A stretch of DNA of 64,000 nucleotides, from positions 52,981 to 116,980 of the forward strand of contig JAFKEU010000013.1 in NCBI GenBank assembly GCA_017308475.1, read 5' to 3'. Each line of letters begins with the position of its first letter. Position 1 is the first letter of the stretch. Source of the DNA: Alphaproteobacteria bacterium (GTDB lineage Bacteria; Pseudomonadota; Alphaproteobacteria; Micropepsales; Micropepsaceae). Below are positions 7,964 through 16,516 of the stretch, one piece after another. The translations under genes were made by a program, and so were the position numbers. The notes under the pieces were generated by a model that searched no databases, was not told the DNA's origin, and saw nothing but the letters and a program-made list of their open reading frames with translations.

Positions 7964-8037
7964 GTCATGGCCCGCTTCATGCGGGCCATCCATACGGTGA
8001 ATGGGTCATGGATGGCCCGGACGAGCCGGGTCATCAC
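7964..8037. repeat. composite REP-like element (two inverted copies)
   Basis: Two copies of a palindromic unit face each other. Copy A is 7964-7992 (GTCATGGCCCG...GCGGGCCATCCA). Copy B, 8005-8037, reads the same in reverse complement, ending in CCGGGTCATCACG. Together they form a larger imperfect palindrome between two co-directional genes, like BIME elements. Such units can stabilise upstream mRNA or bind nucleoid proteins; neither is shown here. Confidence 0.7.
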
Positions 8038-8060
8038 GATAGGAGGAAATGCGATAGCCG

Positions 8061-9263
8061 TCACGCTTTCCTGAACGGCCCATGCGCCGCCAGATCCGCC
8101 AAATTTTCCTGCACCGCTTCCCGTTCCGCCGCCAGGAACTGATCCACCGCCCGCGCCAGCCCCGGATGGGCGATGATATGGGCACTGTAGGTCGGCACCG
8201 GCATGTATCCGCGCAGCAATTTGTGCTCGCCCTGGGCGCCGGCTTCAACTCTTTTCAGGCCCCTGGCGATGGCGAAGTCGATGGCCTGGTAATAACAGGT
8301 TTCGAAATGCAGGAAGGGCACGTATTCATTCGTCCCCCAGTTGCGCCCGAACAGCACCCCGTCGCCGAACAGGTTCAGGGCGCCGGCGATGTATTCGCGG
8401 CCCCGCCGCGCCATGATCAGCAAAGTCTGCTGCCCCAGGCTGGCGCCCAGCCGCGAGAAGAATTCCCGTGTCAGGTAGGGTGTGCCCCATTTGCGCCCCC
8501 CTGTGTCCATGTAGAAATCGAAGAAGCGGTCCCAGTGCGCCTCGGTGATGTCGCTGCCCGTCAGCCAGTCGAACTCGATGCCCGCCTCGCGCACGCTGGC
8601 GCGTTCCTTGCGCAAATTCTTCCGTCTGGACGATGAGAGCTCGCCCAGGAACTGGTCGAAGCTCTGATAGCCCCGGTTTTCCCAGTGAAATTGCTGGCCG
8701 GTCCGCAGCAGGTACCCAGCCTGGCCCGCCAGCTTCCATTCTTCCTCGGTGGGAAAGGTGATGTGCAGCGACGACGCTTTCAGTTGCTGCACCGTTCCCG
8801 CCGCCGTCTTCAGCAGTGTCGTCCGCATGTCGTCGTCAGCCGCCAGCAGGCGGGGACCGGTCACCGGCGTGAAGGGCACGGCGCATTGCAGCTTGGGGTA
8901 ATAGTCGCCGCCCGCCCGCTCCAGCGCATCGGCCCAGGCGTGGTCGAAGACATATTCGCCATAGGAATGGCTTTTCAGATACAGGGGCATGAGACCAAGC
9001 GGGCCTCCCCCGCTCGGCGGGGGAGGTGGCTGTAGCTCGCTCTCGAGCGAGCGTAAGCCGGGGGGGGCATCCAAAAGCAGATGACAGGGCTGCCAGCCGG
9101 TTCGCGCCGTGGCCGATCCCGACGCCTCCAGCGCATGGAAGAACTCAAACGTCGTGAAAGGGTGCGGCTCTGCCAACCCACCCGGATTGGCCAGGGCGTT
9201 CCAGCGCGCCGCCCCGATTTCGGCGGCGCTTGTTACCAGCCGTCCGATGCTTTTGGCCGTCAC
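8061..9263 (-). CDS. GNAT-superfamily / FemAB-like protein (COG3146, PF04339 type) with in-frame repeat insertion
   Basis: 400-aa protein of the COG3146 group, predicted N-acyltransferases of unknown substrate. Signature stretches are HPFTTFEFFHALEASGSA near the N-terminus, SLHITFPTEEEWKL, SSSRRKNLRKERASVREAGI, and FGRNWGTNEYVPFLHFETCYYQAIDFAI followed by AGAQGEHKLLRGYMP near the C-terminus. Between about residues 64 and 91 the family's normal loop is replaced by a Pro/Gly-rich segment encoded by a palindromic repeat (9004-9052). The frame stays open. The start overlaps the stop of the RidA gene by 4 bp, so they are coupled. Confidence 0.82.
   Translation of the reverse strand: MTAKSIGRLVTSAAEIGAARWNALANPGGLAEPHPFTTFEFFHALEASGSATARTGWQPCHLLLDAPPGLRSLESELQPPPPPSGGGPLGLMPLYLKSHSYGEYVFDHAWADALERAGGDYYPKLQCAVPFTPVTGPRLLAADDDMRTTLLKTAAGTVQQLKASSLHITFPTEEEWKLAGQAGYLLRTGQQFHWENRGYQSFDQFLGELSSSRRKNLRKERASVREAGIEFDWLTGSDITEAHWDRFFDFYMDTGGRKWGTPYLTREFFSRLGASLGQQTLLIMARRGREYIAGALNLFGDGVLFGRNWGTNEYVPFLHFETCYYQAIDFAIARGLKRVEAGAQGEHKLLRGYMPVPTYSAHIIAHPGLARAVDQFLAAEREAVQENLADLAAHGPFRKA
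9004..9052. repeat. palindromic repeat inserted in frame in the acetyltransferase-like gene
   Basis: Two adjacent hairpins: a perfect 10-bp stem at 9004-9013/9017-9026 with a TCG loop (CCTCCCCCGC arms) and an 8-bp stem GCTCGCTC/GAGCGAGC at 9035-9052. The element lies wholly inside the coding sequence and is read as LRSLESELQPPPPPSGGGPL. A related copy lies inside dgt, read in another way, and a third in the gap after aspS. Confidence 0.7.
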
Positions 9264-9721
9264 GAGATCTCGAACACCGCGTCCACTTCCACAGCCACCC
9301 CGCGCGGCAGCGAGCCCACGCCCACCGCGGCACGCGCATGCTTGCCCACATCCCCAAACACCTGAACCATCAGGTCCGACGCGCCATTGGCCACCTCCGG
9401 CTGCTGCGTGAATTCAGGTACCGCGTTGACGAAGACGCCAAGCTTCAGGCAGCGCACCACCCTGTCCAGGTTGCCGTCACAGGCCGCATTCAGTTGCGCC
9501 AGGATGTTGATGGCGCAAAGCCTGGCCGCCGCCTGGGCGTTCTCCAGTGAAATCTCCGCGCCCACCTTGCCGATGAATTGCGGCTTGCCGTCCTTCAGCG
9601 GGATCTGGCCCGAGATGAACAGCTGGTTGCCGCTGAACGTATAGGGCACATAGCTGGCCACCGGCGCGGGCGGGGTGGGCAGGGCGATGGCGAGTTCCTG
9701 CAGGCGGGTAACGGCGGACAT
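9260..9721 (-). CDS. RidA family protein (YjgF/YER057c/UK114)
   Basis: 153-aa member of the RidA superfamily, trimeric proteins that hydrolyse reactive enamine/imine intermediates released by PLP enzymes, or related deaminases. The fold's core is visible: YTFSGNQLFISGQIPLKDG, EISLENAQAAARLCAINILAQLNAACDGNLDRVVRCLKLGVFV and the closing ARAAVGVGSLPRGVAVEVDAVFEI, in which the Arg-Gly and final Glu sit at the usual active-site positions. The N-terminal extension (RLQELAIALPTPPAPVASYVPY) is typical of the atypical 150-aa subgroup rather than canonical RidA. It opens a minus-strand unit with the COG3146 protein and is divergent from aguA. Confidence 0.88.
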   Translation of the reverse strand: MSAVTRLQELAIALPTPPAPVASYVPYTFSGNQLFISGQIPLKDGKPQFIGKVGAEISLENAQAAARLCAINILAQLNAACDGNLDRVVRCLKLGVFVNAVPEFTQQPEVANGASDLMVQVFGDVGKHARAAVGVGSLPRGVAVEVDAVFEIS

Positions 9722-9786
9722 TTCGGGCCTCGATTGGGGATTGGCGGAAGGCTACAGCCTTGGGCTCCTGCCCGCTATAAGAACCT

Positions 9787-10761
9787 ATGGCCGAATTCCT
9801 CATGCCCGCCGAATGGGAACCGCATGTCCGCACCTGGATGTGCTGGCCGTGCCGCGCCGGTGTGTGGCCCGACATGGCGGCGGCCAAGCGCGCCTATGCC
9901 GACGTGGCCCGCGCCGTCGCCGCGTTCGAGCCGGTGATGATGGCCGCCAACCCCGCCGATGCGGATGAAGCCGCCGCAATCGCTGGCGTGGAAATCTTCC
10001 CGGAGGAGTTGGACGATTCCTGGGCCCGCGACATCGGCCCCACTTTCGTCAAAGGCCATAAAGGCGACAGGGCCGCGATTGGCTGGCGCTTCAATGCCTG
10101 GGGCGGCAAATACGCCCCCTTCGACCAGGACGCCCAATTCGCCGCCCGGCTAGCGGCCCGCGCCGGCGTGCCACTGCATCCGGCTTCGATCGTCTGCGAA
10201 GGCGGGGCCATTCACAGCGACGGCCGGGGCATGCTTTTGACCACCGAACAGTGCCTGCTCAATCCCAACCGCAATCCCGGCCTGACCCGCGAGGCCGCGG
10301 CCGACGTGCTGCGCTATGCCGTGGGCGCCGAGCATGTGGTCTGGCTCGGCAGCGGTTTTTCCGACGACGAAACCGATGGCCACATCGACAATATCGCCTG
10401 TTTCGCCGCGCCCGGAAAAGTCATCCTGGGCATTCCCGACAGCGCCGGCCATCCCGATCATCAGCCCGTCCGTGTCGCGCGCGCCCGCCTGAAGGCCGCG
10501 GGGCTGGAGGTCATCGAATTGTTGCAACCCCGCAATATACGCCGCGATGGGCGGGACCGGTTGCTGCAGACCAGCTACGTCAATTTCTATCTCTGCAACG
10601 GCGGCCTTGTGATGCCGTCCTTCGACGATCCGCATGACGGCCGTGCGCGCGACACGCTTGCGGAATGTTTTCCCGGCCGTGATATAGCAGTGGTGTCGGC
10701 GCTTGCCATCGTGGCAGGCGGCGGCGGCATCCATTGCATCACCCAGCAGGAACCTGAATGA
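9787..10761 (+). CDS. aguA: agmatine deiminase
   Basis: Converts agmatine to N-carbamoylputrescine and ammonia; first step of the arginine-decarboxylase route to putrescine. The 324-aa sequence has the guanidino-group-modifying fold with WARDIGPTFV, EGGAIHSDGRG, the catalytic His in DDETDGHIDNIACF and the nucleophilic Cys317 in the C-terminal GGGGIHCITQQEPE. It is somewhat shorter than the 360-370 aa typical of Enterococcus or plant enzymes but keeps all catalytic parts. The N-carbamoylputrescine amidase gene follows within 7 bp, which settles the pathway. Confidence 0.94.
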   Translation: MAEFLMPAEWEPHVRTWMCWPCRAGVWPDMAAAKRAYADVARAVAAFEPVMMAANPADADEAAAIAGVEIFPEELDDSWARDIGPTFVKGHKGDRAAIGWRFNAWGGKYAPFDQDAQFAARLAARAGVPLHPASIVCEGGAIHSDGRGMLLTTEQCLLNPNRNPGLTREAAADVLRYAVGAEHVVWLGSGFSDDETDGHIDNIACFAAPGKVILGIPDSAGHPDHQPVRVARARLKAAGLEVIELLQPRNIRRDGRDRLLQTSYVNFYLCNGGLVMPSFDDPHDGRARDTLAECFPGRDIAVVSALAIVAGGGGIHCITQQEPE

Positions 10762-10768
10762 GGCCAGC

Positions 10769-11629
10769 TTGAGGGAAGTCACCTTCGCCGCCACCCAGTT
10801 TGCCGTTTCGCTCGACGGCGCCGCCAATGTCGCGCGCGCGGAAGAACTGGTGCGCCAGGCAGCCGGGCAGGGCGCCAATGTGATCCTGCTGCAGGAGCTG
10901 TTCGAAAGCCTCTATTTCTGCCAGGACCAACTCGCCCGGCATTTCGCGCTGGCCGCACCGTTCGACGGCAATGCGCTGCTGGCGCGCATGGCCGGGCTGG
11001 CAAAGGAGCTCGGCGTGGTGCTGCCGGTCAGCTTCTTCGAGCGCGCCGGCCACGCCCATTTCAATTCCCTGGCCATGATCGACGCCGACGGCAGCGTGCT
11101 GGGGCTCTATCGCAAATCGCACATTCCGGACGGTCCCGGCTATCAGGAGAAATTCTATTTCACCCCCGGCGACACGGGCTTTCAGGTTTGGAAGACCCGG
11201 TTCGGCACCTTCGGCGCCGGCATCTGCTGGGACCAGTGGTTTCCCGAATCAGCGCGGGTGATGGCGCTGATGGGAGCCGAAGCACTGTTCTATCCGACCG
11301 CGATCGGTTCGGAACCGCCGCCCGCCCCGCCACTGGACAGCCGCGACCATTGGCGCCGGGTGATGCAGGGCCACGCGGCCGCCAACCTGATGCCGCTGGT
11401 CGCCTCGAACCGCACCGGTACCGAGCGGCTGTCGACCGAGATCACCTTCTACGGTTCTTCCTTCATCGCCGACCCGACCGGAGCCATCGTGGCCGAGCTG
11501 GGCCGGGCGGACGAGGGCGTGATCACCGCCCGTTTCGATCTCGATGCAATCCGGCAGCAGCGCGCCGGCTGGGGTCTGTTCCGCGATCGCCGTCCCGAGC
11601 TTTACGGCCTGCTCGGCAGGCATGGATAA
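10769..11629 (+). CDS. aguB: N-carbamoylputrescine amidase
   Basis: Nitrilase-superfamily amidase that hydrolyses N-carbamoylputrescine to putrescine, CO2 and ammonia. The catalytic triad is clear: Glu43 in QELFESLYF, Lys116 in YRKSHIPDGPGYQEKFYF and Cys153 in GAGICWDQWFPE. The open frame reaches back to 10703 inside aguA, but family alignment by eye favours a start just before REVTFAATQF; the only start-like codon there is TTG at 10769, 7 bp after the aguA stop. An ATG at 10758 is in the wrong frame. The product is then 286 aa, a normal length. Start confidence is moderate, function high. Confidence 0.9.
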   Translation: MREVTFAATQFAVSLDGAANVARAEELVRQAAGQGANVILLQELFESLYFCQDQLARHFALAAPFDGNALLARMAGLAKELGVVLPVSFFERAGHAHFNSLAMIDADGSVLGLYRKSHIPDGPGYQEKFYFTPGDTGFQVWKTRFGTFGAGICWDQWFPESARVMALMGAEALFYPTAIGSEPPPAPPLDSRDHWRRVMQGHAAANLMPLVASNRTGTERLSTEITFYGSSFIADPTGAIVAELGRADEGVITARFDLDAIRQQRAGWGLFRDRRPELYGLLGRHG

Positions 11630-11638
11630 GGACACGTC

Positions 11639-12031
11639 ATGAAGCTGTTTGCGATTGTTGCCGGTGCGGCGCTGATGGCCGTGGTGCCCGCCGCGGCCCA
11701 GGACGCGCCCATCCCGGTCAATTACACCCATGAAAAGACCTTCCGCCCCGTGCCGATGGATGCGGCGATCGACGCCGCACTGGCCACGCCCGGCTTCGCG
11801 CCGCAGGCAAAGCCTGGTCCCGGCGTCATTGTGGTCACCGCGCCCGATGGCTGGGACTGGATCAACCACAGCAAGAAGGACCACATCCAGTTCCGGCTGG
11901 TCTTCACGCGCAATGGCGACAAGATCGGCGAGAGCGAGGAACAGTGCACCAGTGATCCGCCCTACGACTGCGCCCAGCAGATCGCCTCCGACATCCAGAG
12001 TGCTGCCGCGATCGCCAAGAACGGCCTTTAG
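11639..12031 (+). CDS. hypothetical secreted protein
   Basis: 130-aa protein with a clear Sec signal peptide (about 1-20, MKLFAIVAGAALMAVVPAAAQ). The mature part is small and mixed, with the stretches PGVIVVTAPDGWDWINHSKKDHIQFRLVFTRNG and two cysteines (EQCTSDPPYDCAQQI) that could form a disulfide in the periplasm. I do not recognise a family. It begins 9 bp after aguB, probably in the same transcript, and its stop abuts the convergent DNA polymerase IV gene with no gap. No function is proposed. Confidence 0.7.
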   Translation: MKLFAIVAGAALMAVVPAAAQDAPIPVNYTHEKTFRPVPMDAAIDAALATPGFAPQAKPGPGVIVVTAPDGWDWINHSKKDHIQFRLVFTRNGDKIGESEEQCTSDPPYDCAQQIASDIQSAAAIAKNGL

Positions 12032-13351
12032 TTAAGCGCCGCCTTTAAGTCCCCGCCCGGTACCCACCGCGCCGCCGCCGAACTTCTCGCGAATGCGGTC
12101 CATGGCCCGTTCCGCCGCCGCGCGCTTGTCGCCCTCGGGATCGATCAGGCTGGCCGGATCGGCGCCGCTGGCCGGCGCCAGGTTGGAGATCCCCACGCCC
12201 AGCAGGCGAAATTTCGTGCCGTCCGCTTCGCGCTTCAGCGCCAGCCGCGCGGAGCGGAAGATGCGATCTGCAAGCTGGGTGGGCGCATCCAGCGTATGGC
12301 TGCGGGTGCGCAGCCTGAAATCGGCAGTCTTGAGCTTCAGCACCACGGTGTGCCCGGAAAGCCCCAGCTTCTTGGCCCGCGCCGACACCCGTTCGGACTG
12401 GCGCCACAGGATGGCCTCCAGTTCCGCCGGCGCTGCGATGTCGGTGTTGAAAGTCGTCTCGGACGAAATGGTTTTCATCTCGCCGCCCGGATCGACAGGC
12501 CGGTGGTCCTCGGCATTGGCCATGCGCGACAGCCAAAGGCCGGTGGCGCCATAGCGGCGCGCCAGATCGCGCGTATCGGCGTCCTGCAGCTGGCCGATGG
12601 TGGTGAAGCCGTCGCGTGCCAGCCTGGCTTGCGTCGCCTTTCCGGCGCCACGGATCATCCCCACCGGCTTGTCGCGCAGGAAGGATTTGGCCTCGCCCAT
12701 GCCGATCACCGCAAAGCCGCGCGGCTTGTCCAGGTCCGAGGCCAGCTTGGCCAGGAACTTGTTGCCCGACAGACCCACCGACACGGTGATGCCGATTTCC
12801 GTCTCGATGCGCGAGGCCAACTTCGCCATGGTCCGCGCGGGGCTCATGTGATGGATGCGGTCGGTGCCCGACAGGTCCAGATAGGCCTCGTCCAGCGACA
12901 GCGGCTCCACCAGGGGCGTCAGCGCCTGCATCATTTCGCGGATCTGCCGCGCCACCGCGGCATAGTGGGAATGGCGCGGCTTGAGCACCACCGCCTGCGG
13001 ACACAGCTTCCTGGCCTGGAACATGGGCATGGCCGAGCGCACGCCATATTTGCGGGCGATGTAGCAGCAGGTGGAGACGACGCCGCGAACTTCGCCGCCC
13101 ACGATCAGCGGCTTGCCGTTCAGGCCGGGATCGTCGCGCTTCTCGATGGCGGCATAGAAGGCGTCGCAATCCAGGTGGGCGATCGCCAGCTTCTCCAGTT
13201 CGGGATGGGCCAGGATGCGTGTTGAGCCGCAAGAGGGACACGCCACGGAGCCGCGAGCCGGAACCGCTAACGAATAAGGCGCATCCGGCCCGGCGTCCGA
13301 CAGGCAGTCGCGACAGAAGGCGGGCCAGCTCTCTATTCCGGCCATAGCCAT
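12032..13351 (-). CDS. dinB: DNA polymerase IV (Y family) with N-terminal zinc-ribbon-like segment
   Basis: Error-prone translesion polymerase. The catalytic core begins around residue 56: AHLDCDAFYAAIE supplies metal ligands Asp61 and Asp63-region, SLDEAYLD supplies Asp154/Glu155. The little-finger domain with LKLKTADFRLRTRS follows. Unlike the enteric protein, it carries about 55 extra N-terminal residues with two CxxC pairs (Cys13/Cys16 and Cys38/Cys41), likely a zinc ribbon. It has no obvious beta-clamp-binding QLxLF at the C-terminus, ending in a basic Gly/Arg tail. It overlaps the upstream ROK gene by 19 bp if the first Met is used; the second Met two codons later is equally possible. 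Confidence 0.92.
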   Translation of the reverse strand: MAMAGIESWPAFCRDCLSDAGPDAPYSLAVPARGSVACPSCGSTRILAHPELEKLAIAHLDCDAFYAAIEKRDDPGLNGKPLIVGGEVRGVVSTCCYIARKYGVRSAMPMFQARKLCPQAVVLKPRHSHYAAVARQIREMMQALTPLVEPLSLDEAYLDLSGTDRIHHMSPARTMAKLASRIETEIGITVSVGLSGNKFLAKLASDLDKPRGFAVIGMGEAKSFLRDKPVGMIRGAGKATQARLARDGFTTIGQLQDADTRDLARRYGATGLWLSRMANAEDHRPVDPGGEMKTISSETTFNTDIAAPAELEAILWRQSERVSARAKKLGLSGHTVVLKLKTADFRLRTRSHTLDAPTQLADRIFRSARLALKREADGTKFRLLGVGISNLAPASGADPASLIDPEGDKRAAAERAMDRIREKFGGGAVGTGRGLKGGA

Positions 13352-14235
13352 GCCGCGCCTCTGACGCCGCTTGAATCGCCGTGCATGTTCTTCACGATCT
13401 TCGGCGGCGCACCCAGCGTAAAGGCATATTGTTCCACCAGCGGCGGCAGGTCGCGATAGAGCCGCGTGACGTTAGACAGGCCGCCGCCCAGCACGATCAC
13501 ATCGGGATCGACGATGTTGGCCACCACCGCCAGCCCGCGCGCCAGCCGGTCCACCAGCCGGTCCATCGCCGCCATCTCCTCGCGCCCCGAAGACGCGGCA
13601 ATATCCTCGGCGGACATGATGTTTCCCGTGACGCTGCGGAAATCGGCGGCAAGTCCGGTGCCGCTGCACCATACCTCCATGCAGCCGCGCTTGCCGCAAT
13701 AGCAGGGCGGCGCGTTCAGGATTTCGTCGGTGGTGGGCCAGGGCAGCGGAATATGCCCCCATTCGCCGCCAACGCCATGGGCGCCGCCCAGAACACGGCC
13801 GTCGATCACCACGCCGCCGCCAAGACCTGTACCGGCAATCACGCCAAATACCACACCCGCATCCCTGCCGGCGCCGTCATGTGCCTCCGACAGCGCAAAG
13901 CAGTTGGCGTCGTTGGCCAGCCGGACCGGCCTGCCCAACGCCTGCTCCAGGCCCGCGCGCAGATGCCGGCCGTTCAGCCAGGTGGAGTTGGCGTTCTTGA
14001 TGGTGCCGTCCGGCGTCTCGCAACCGGGAATGGCCACGCCGACGCTGCCACGCTGTCCCAGATGACGCTCGGCCTCATCCACTAGGGCGGCGAGCGCGGC
14101 AATGGTGCCGTCGAAGTCGCGCGGCGTGGGGGTGCGCTTGCGCCAGATCTCCGTGCCGCCCGGACCCATGGCGCGCAACTCGGTCTTGGTCCCTCCCAGG
14201 TCGATTCCGATCCGCGTCGCGCTTTCACGCATCAT
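13333..14235 (-). CDS. ROK family sugar kinase (fructokinase / N-acetylglucosamine kinase type)
   Basis: ATP-dependent hexose kinase. From the ATG at 14235 the 300-aa product has the phosphate-binding IGIDLGGTKTEL near the N-terminus, the catalytic Asp109 in RLANDANCFAL, the ATP site GVIAGTGLGGGVV and the ROK zinc motif with His161 plus Cys178, Cys180 and Cys185 (CYCGKRGCMEVWCSG). The last motif is typical of the fructokinase (Mak) and NagK group; which hexose it uses cannot be told. GGGAGGG lies 5 nt before this ATG, so the longer frame back to 14286 is rejected. It overlaps the DUF3572 gene upstream and dinB downstream. Confidence 0.88.
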   Translation of the reverse strand: MMRESATRIGIDLGGTKTELRAMGPGGTEIWRKRTPTPRDFDGTIAALAALVDEAERHLGQRGSVGVAIPGCETPDGTIKNANSTWLNGRHLRAGLEQALGRPVRLANDANCFALSEAHDGAGRDAGVVFGVIAGTGLGGGVVIDGRVLGGAHGVGGEWGHIPLPWPTTDEILNAPPCYCGKRGCMEVWCSGTGLAADFRSVTGNIMSAEDIAASSGREEMAAMDRLVDRLARGLAVVANIVDPDVIVLGGGLSNVTRLYRDLPPLVEQYAFTLGAPPKIVKNMHGDSSGVRGAAWLWPE

Positions 14236-14494
14236 GATGCCCTCCCAGCGCACGATGCGCCTGGTGCAGTGCCTGGGGTTCGACACCGGCGGTTTCGCAG
14301 AAACGCAACATCAGGTCTTCCTGGTTCAGCAGGAATTCGACAACGGCCAGCAATGTGTCGCGGTTCTCGGCGGCCGCGCGCAGAGCGGCGATGTCGGCCC
14401 CGGAAATGGACAGGAAGCGGGTCAGCGCGTCCTCGTCCCCGGCGAGCCAGCCAAGGCCCTCGAGGCTCAGAATCTCGGCGCGCTGCGGGGTCAT
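14225..14494 (-). CDS. DUF3572 family protein
   Basis: 89-aa alphaproteobacterial protein of unknown function. The recognisable core is ILSLEGLGWLAGDEDALTRFLSISGADIAALRAAAE followed by LLAVVEFLLNQEDLMLRFCETAG; it is predicted to be all-helical. The ATG at 14494 is chosen because the residues before it in the open frame do not fit the family. The stop overlaps the start of the ROK kinase gene, so the two are translationally coupled. The gene is divergent from divK, a neighbourhood also seen in Caulobacter-like genomes to my knowledge, but the functional reason is unknown. Confidence 0.85.
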   Translation of the reverse strand: MTPQRAEILSLEGLGWLAGDEDALTRFLSISGADIAALRAAAENRDTLLAVVEFLLNQEDLMLRFCETAGVEPQALHQAHRALGGHHDA

Positions 14495-14740
14495 CGGCGG
14501 ACTATAGCGGTACCCGGGGCCGGCGCCCAATCCTTACAGAGGGAACCAGGGCGCCAAATTCCAGCCCGGACAGGGGGTTGCGGGCCATTCCTCCGCCGAC
14601 GGCGCCCCCGAGCGTCAAGGGAGCGTTAAGACATCTGCCCTAATACTCCCCATCAGCCAGAAGCCCCTGCAGGCACTGGAAAAGTGGCGCGAGCGGCGCG
14701 CCGCGGACGGGGGTGCGGGGGCCGCGCCGGAGAATAAGTC

Positions 14741-15115
14741 ATGGACGCCAAGACCAAGACGGTTCTGATCGTGGAAGACAACGAGCTCAACATGAAGCTC
14801 TTCCACGACCTGCTGGACGCGCACGGCTACAACATCCTGCAGACCAAGGATGGCATGGAGGCGCTGGACATTGCCCGCGAACACCATCCCGACCTGATCC
14901 TGATGGACATCCAGCTTCCCGAAGTGTCGGGCTTGGAAGTGACCAAGTGGCTCAAGGAGGACGATTCACTCAAGGCCATTCCCGTCGTCGCCGTCACCGC
15001 CTTTGCGATGAAGGGCGACGAGGAAGTCATCCGCCAGGGCGGATGCGAAGCCTACATCTCCAAGCCCATTTCGGTTACCAGCTTCCTGGAGACCGTGCGG
15101 CGTTTCATCGGATAG
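14741..15115 (+). CDS. divK: single-domain response regulator DivK
   Basis: Cell-cycle response regulator that, when phosphorylated, binds DivL/CckA and related kinases and lowers CtrA activity; it localises to poles in Caulobacter. The 124-aa product is a lone receiver domain. Acidic pocket: Glu12-Asp13 region ([17 protein letters not shown]); phospho-acceptor Asp56 in [24 protein letters not shown]; Thr in [14 protein letters not shown]; Lys in YISKPISV. The near identity of these blocks to Caulobacter DivK makes the call firm. pleD follows after 4 bp, the canonical divK-pleD operon. The 210-bp upstream gap should hold the promoter, but no clean CtrA box is visible. Confidence 0.96.
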   Translation: MDAKTKTVLIVEDNELNMKLFHDLLDAHGYNILQTKDGMEALDIAREHHPDLILMDIQLPEVSGLEVTKWLKEDDSLKAIPVVAVTAFAMKGDEEVIRQGGCEAYISKPISVTSFLETVRRFIG

Positions 15116-15119
15116 CCCG

Positions 15120-16490
15120 ATGACAGCGCGGGTTCTTGTCGTCGACGATATCCTCTCCAACGTCAAGCTGCTGGAAGCCAAGCTGACGGCGGAATATTTC
15201 GAGGTCGTCACCGCCTTCAACGGACAGGAATGCCTGGCCCGCATGGCCGAGCAGGTACCCGACATCGTCCTGCTCGACGTGATGATGCCCGGCATGGACG
15301 GGTTCGAGGTCTGCCGCCGCATCAAGGCCAACCCGAAGACTGCCCATGTGCCGGTGGTAATGGTCACCGCGCTGGACCAGCCCTCCGACCGCGTCACCGG
15401 CCTGGAAGCGGGCGCCGACGATTTTCTTACCAAGCCGGTGGACGATTCGGCGCTGTTCGCCCGGGTGCGCTCGCTGGTGCGCCTGAAGCTGATGACCGAC
15501 GAGCTTCGCATGCGCGAGACCACCGGCCAGGGCATGGGCCTGATCGACCCGGCCGAGACGTTGCAGGACAACAACCTGTCCGGCCGCATCCTGGTGATCG
15601 AGGACCGCGCCGAATCCGTGGCCTGGTTCACCGCGGCCCTGCAGGCGTCGCACCAGGTTTCCTCCGCCGACACGTTCGAGGAAGCGCTGGTGCGTGTAAA
15701 GGGCGGCGATTTCGACCTGATCGTAGTCTCGTTGGGGATGCGCGGCTTCGATGGCCTGCGCCTGTGCTCCCAACTGCGCTCGCTGCCGGAAGGCCGCCAT
15801 GTACCCATCCTGGTGGTGGTGTCGGACGGCGACCGCCGCAAGCTCACCCAGGCTCTGGAGATGGGCGTCAACGACTATCTCACCCGCCCCGTGGACCGGA
15901 ACGAACTGATAGCGCGCGTGCGCACGCAGCTGCGCAAGAAGCGCTATGCCGACCGGCTGCGCCACAATGTCCAGCTCAGCCTTGAGATGGCGATCACCGA
16001 CCAGCTCACCGGCCTGCACAATCGCCGCTATATGAGCCGCCATCTCGACGCGCTGATCGCCAACGCCCGGCGCCATGACCGCCCACTGGCCTTCGTGATC
16101 ATGGACATCGACTTCTTCAAGCAGGTCAACGATACCTATGGCCACGACATCGGCGACGAAGTGCTGAAGGAATTCGCCAGCCGGATTTCCGCCAATGTGC
16201 GCGGCATCGACCTGGCCTGCCGCTATGGCGGCGAGGAATTCGTGGTCGCCATGCCCGATACCGACATCGCCTTCGCCACCAACATCGCCGAACGCCTTCG
16301 CCAGTCGATCGAGACCACGCCGGTGCAGGTGAGCCGCGCCCCCGGCAAGTTGAACATCACCATCTCCATCGGCATCGCCCGCTATGAAGGCGAGGGCGAC
16401 GATGCCGAGAAGCTTCTGCATCGTGCCGACCAGGCCCTGTATCGTGCGAAACGATCGGGTCGGAATAGAGTCGTTTCCGACGCCGCCTGA
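15120..16490 (+). CDS. pleD: response regulator / diguanylate cyclase PleD
   Basis: Makes cyclic di-GMP from two GTP to drive the swarmer-to-stalked switch. 456 aa, the usual length. Domain order: receiver with Asp53 in LLDVMMPGMDGFEVCRRIK (1-120), a degenerate adaptor receiver (about 150-280) and a GGDEF domain with active motif GGEEF at 370-374. An RxxD allosteric inhibition site, RGID (361-364), sits five residues before GGEEF, as in Caulobacter PleD, so product feedback should operate. The ATG is 4 bp after the divK stop. Confidence 0.96.
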   Translation: MTARVLVVDDILSNVKLLEAKLTAEYFEVVTAFNGQECLARMAEQVPDIVLLDVMMPGMDGFEVCRRIKANPKTAHVPVVMVTALDQPSDRVTGLEAGADDFLTKPVDDSALFARVRSLVRLKLMTDELRMRETTGQGMGLIDPAETLQDNNLSGRILVIEDRAESVAWFTAALQASHQVSSADTFEEALVRVKGGDFDLIVVSLGMRGFDGLRLCSQLRSLPEGRHVPILVVVSDGDRRKLTQALEMGVNDYLTRPVDRNELIARVRTQLRKKRYADRLRHNVQLSLEMAITDQLTGLHNRRYMSRHLDALIANARRHDRPLAFVIMDIDFFKQVNDTYGHDIGDEVLKEFASRISANVRGIDLACRYGGEEFVVAMPDTDIAFATNIAERLRQSIETTPVQVSRAPGKLNITISIGIARYEGEGDDAEKLLHRADQALYRAKRSGRNRVVSDAA

Positions 16491-16516
16491 TTGCGCTAGC
16501 GTCCCCCAACAACAAG

